Origin: Basidiobolus heterosporus B8920
Lineage: Eukaryota; Basidiobolomycota; Basidiobolomycetes; Basidiobolales; Basidiobolaceae
Direction: 5' to 3'
Length of the DNA: 12,083 bases
NCBI GenBank assembly: GCA_000697455.1
Contig: JNET01030799.1
Span: 1 to 12,083 of the forward strand
Position 1 is the stretch's first letter. The number at the start of each line of letters is the position of its first letter. Shown piece by piece: positions 10,054 through 12,083 of this stretch. Made by a program: the position numbers and the translations under genes. Below the pieces are notes generated by a model. It worked only from the letters and a program-made list of their open reading frames with translations, made no database searches and was not told the DNA's origin.

Positions 10054-10443
10054 GCGGTTACTATGTTGTCAAAATATTCTGTCTTCAGAATCACCATACA
10101 ATCAGGCTTAGTAGAGAGATATCTTGGTTACACGAATTATTTGCTTTCCATCGGAGACTGGCGATAGAACAATAAGATAGCCTCATGTAAAAGCTGGCTG
10201 AGGAACCCTTATAGCAGTAACAATCATAGGTCCCTACTTACTACGGATACTCTTGTTTGCCAGAGCATAGATCACTAGGAGCCAAGTAACACAATTGAAC
10301 CAGGATAATAGGATATATATAAAATATCAAGGGCCAGGTGGTTTGTTTTCGATAGAAAGGATGTTTGGCGGCAAAAGATGTGGAAATAATAAGGGTCCAG
10401 GAAATAAATGTCAGCTTTGATGGCTGTGCATTCAAGAACGACT

Positions 10444-10459
10444 ACTACGCTTTCGTAGT
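10444..10459. other. Short perfect hairpin beyond the wc-2 stop codon
   Basis: ACTACG and CGTAGT form a 6-bp stem around a CTTT loop, about 54 bases downstream of the wc-2 stop on the minus strand, so it would lie in the wc-2 3' UTR. A stem this short can occur by chance; no U-run or known motif accompanies it. Confidence 0.3.
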
Positions 10460-10512
10460 CTACAGGATCGATGAGAGCTCGTTATGAATCAATCTGGTTT
10501 TTCTTCTACTCA

Positions 10513-11784
10513 TCACACTGCACTCGCTGTCTCTTCCGTTTTGGATTCTCTCCGAGATTTTTTGGCCCATCTCAGACCACAAGCATTACATAGACTAAAA
10601 GGTATGGATTAGTCAAAGGTCAATCCTCTCGCTTTTACACAACGTGATCCTTACGTTTTGGGCCCATGTGGACCTTTACGCCATTCTGGAGAATCAGTTT
10701 TACCACATTCCGTACAAACACGGTCGACATCGTCTTCAATTTTATGTTTTCGCTATATTCCCAAGTTTATAAGCAAAATTCTAATTAACATCTATTCATT
10801 GGAATTTCTAGACAACGTGGGCTTTACCTTCTTCTTAATTGCCATGGAGGCACCGCTAAGTTGAGATAACGCGGATCCTTCTTCTTTGCTGGATATCAGA
10901 CCAGAGTTGGAATTGGACGTAGAGGTAGAACTAGAAACCCCACGGTCTACTCTCCCGCCTCTCAAATCTAGAGAATTGCGCAGATCTTCCTCAATGTAAG
11001 GTGACTCATCGGGTAAGTTATCATCAAAGTCCTGATTCACGCTGGGTTGAGGGCTACTAGCTTCATCATAATAACCACTACGAAGACGACTTAATTTTTG
11101 CCGCAGAACCTCGTTTTCCAACTTCAGCTCCAAAAGTTTATCCATATTTGCTGTTGCCTTTAGCGGATAGGGGCGAGCAATACTAAAGAAACACTTAGGC
11201 TCGGTGGTTCCTTTTTTATAGGCATGCCCTTGAGCTTCCAACATAACAAATCTATCATCCTTTTTACGAAACCGATAGAATAACTTAAACTGATGCTCCT
11301 CTAGCGATTGCTTTATATCCCTAACAAAGATATCAACATCATCGACATGGATAAAATCCACGATATTTCTTCCTATCAACTCGGAAGGTGAATATCCAAC
11401 CAACGTTAACGAGGCTGGAGAGCAATACATGAAGCTTCCCGAAGGGTTGATAACATAATAGAAGTCGGGTAGTTGGTCGATGATCCGATGGGACCAATTT
11501 TTCCGTTTTGTGAACTCGATAAGATGAGAGTTACTAACTGGATAGGAATTTCTCGAGGAGTTCGAACCGAGAGGAGAGTCAGCTTTTAGAGCGAAGGCTG
11601 GGTTGGTGAATAAATTAGAGCTATTGCGTGAACCTGACTCAAGACTTGTGCTGCCATTTGGTTGGGAATCGTGATACAAAAACCGGGAACGTGAAGGAGA
11701 AGAAGAAACAATACTAGAGTTATGATTCGAGTTACTTTGATCACAAGAATTGGTGGTAGAGTTGTTTGGTGTACTGGAGTTCAT
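10513..11784 (-). CDS. wc-2: White Collar-2 type PAS / GATA zinc-finger transcription factor
   Basis: WC-2 pairs with the blue-light receptor WC-1; the complex binds GATA-type sites and drives light-responsive (and in Neurospora circadian) transcription in the nucleus. Three exons on the minus strand, 11784-10828, 10752-10655 and 10594-10513, agree in phase and give 378 residues. The order is: a Ser/Asn-rich disordered N-terminus (1-90); one PAS domain (about 97-190, with [20 protein letters not shown]), which lacks the LOV flavin-cysteine motif as expected for WC-2; a heptad-like helix (about 213-235); an acidic then Ser-rich linker; a basic stretch KKKRKHK that may be the nuclear signal; and a GATA finger with C332, C335, C354 and C357 (C-X2-C-X18-C-X2-C) ending in [11 protein letters not shown]. 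The 60-nt second intron (10654-10595) splits the finger between the T352 and L353 codons. It is shorter than Neurospora WC-2 (about 530 residues), mainly in the disordered parts. ATG at 11784 has a purine at -3. The gene converges on the chitin synthase gene. Confidence 0.93.
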
Positions 11785-12083
11785 TTCAACAAGGAGTGGG
11801 ATATTCAGATTACTTTAGAACTCGGAAGAAATCGAAAGGTGTCCACACCTGGGTAAGAGGATAGGTTATATTGAAGGAGAGTTTAATTACAGTAGTGGTG
11901 AAGAATCGAGGTGAAATAGAATAGGCTATTGAATACGATACGTGGGAGACTTTATAAGTTGTCAACAGTCCCAAAGCTTGGATGAAATACGAATGCAAGA
12001 AAGATTTTGATTTGAAAGTAACGAGAAAGGGGGCTTAATAAAGTAATTTGAAGTATGAATGCCAATAGAAATATATACCAAAG
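11785..12083 (-). promoter_or_regulatory. Upstream region of wc-2 (leader and probable promoter)
   Basis: This is the sequence 5' of the wc-2 ATG, up to the window edge. On the minus strand a TATAAA lies at 11956-11951, about 170 bases before the ATG, and could be a TATA box with a long leader. I see no plausible coding frame; the short minus frame at 11810-11998 has no recognisable domain and ends just before the wc-2 start. The promoter probably extends beyond the window. Confidence 0.35.

Larger units (their letters stand above)
9726..10512. other. Spacer between convergent chitin synthase and wc-2 genes
   Basis: About 0.8 kb should hold the 3' ends of both flanking genes. It contains a hexamer repeat (10012-10053) and a hairpin (10444-10459), listed separately, and a minus-strand frame at 10242-10435. 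That frame has no ATG but encodes a hydrophobic, signal-peptide-like stretch; the idea that it forms a spliced small gene is discussed as a finding. I see no tRNA or other RNA gene. Confidence 0.5.

Noticed and set aside
9982-10167. Plus-strand 61-residue frame across the hexamer repeat.
   Set aside because: Its Val-Ala/Thr-Met run is just the repeat read in another frame and there is no other support for it.
10285-10310. GGTTCAATTG on the minus strand as a possible tRNA T-loop.
   Set aside because: No complementary T-stem or acceptor stem at the right distances.
1-12083. Mobile or virus-like element in the AT-rich spacers.
   Set aside because: I saw no terminal repeats, target-site duplications, transposase, integrase or reverse transcriptase motifs in any frame.

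Overview
The window looks like nuclear DNA of a filamentous fungus. Three multi-exon genes with short GT-AG introns (50-75 nt) encode fungal proteins: an Efr3 plasma-membrane scaffold, a class IV chitin synthase and a White Collar-2 type GATA/PAS transcription factor. The chitin synthase reads most like basidiomycete class IV enzymes from memory. AT-rich spacers and dense introns would fit Pucciniomycotina such as rusts, but that placement is inference and was not tested by a search.

Layout: 1-1427 is mostly AT-rich spacer. It holds one short, hydrophilic minus-strand reading frame (711-941) that may be a terminal exon of an unrecognised gene. EFR3 runs on the plus strand from 1428 to 4476 in 11 exons; all phases agree and give 804 residues. 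A spacer of about 1.2 kb (4477-5657) carries a poly(A)-like signal and a small degenerate 39-bp tandem repeat, and should include the promoter of the next gene. The chitin synthase gene (5658-9725, plus, 5 exons, 1278 residues) fills the centre. A spacer of about 0.8 kb (9726-10512) separates it from the wc-2 gene (10513-11784, minus, 3 exons, 378 residues), so these two genes converge. The last 300 bases are the wc-2 upstream region.

Functionally, Efr3 anchors the Stt4 phosphatidylinositol 4-kinase at the plasma membrane, chitin synthase makes wall chitin at that membrane, and WC-2 is the DNA-binding partner of the blue-light receptor WC-1. Nothing in the sequence ties them into one pathway; the arrangement looks like ordinary gene neighbourhood. 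I see no transposon, virus-like element, CRISPR array, rRNA or tRNA. I did not find a convincing new system. The most open questions are the two possible small minus-strand genes (711-941, and the Gly-His tract near 10000-10060).
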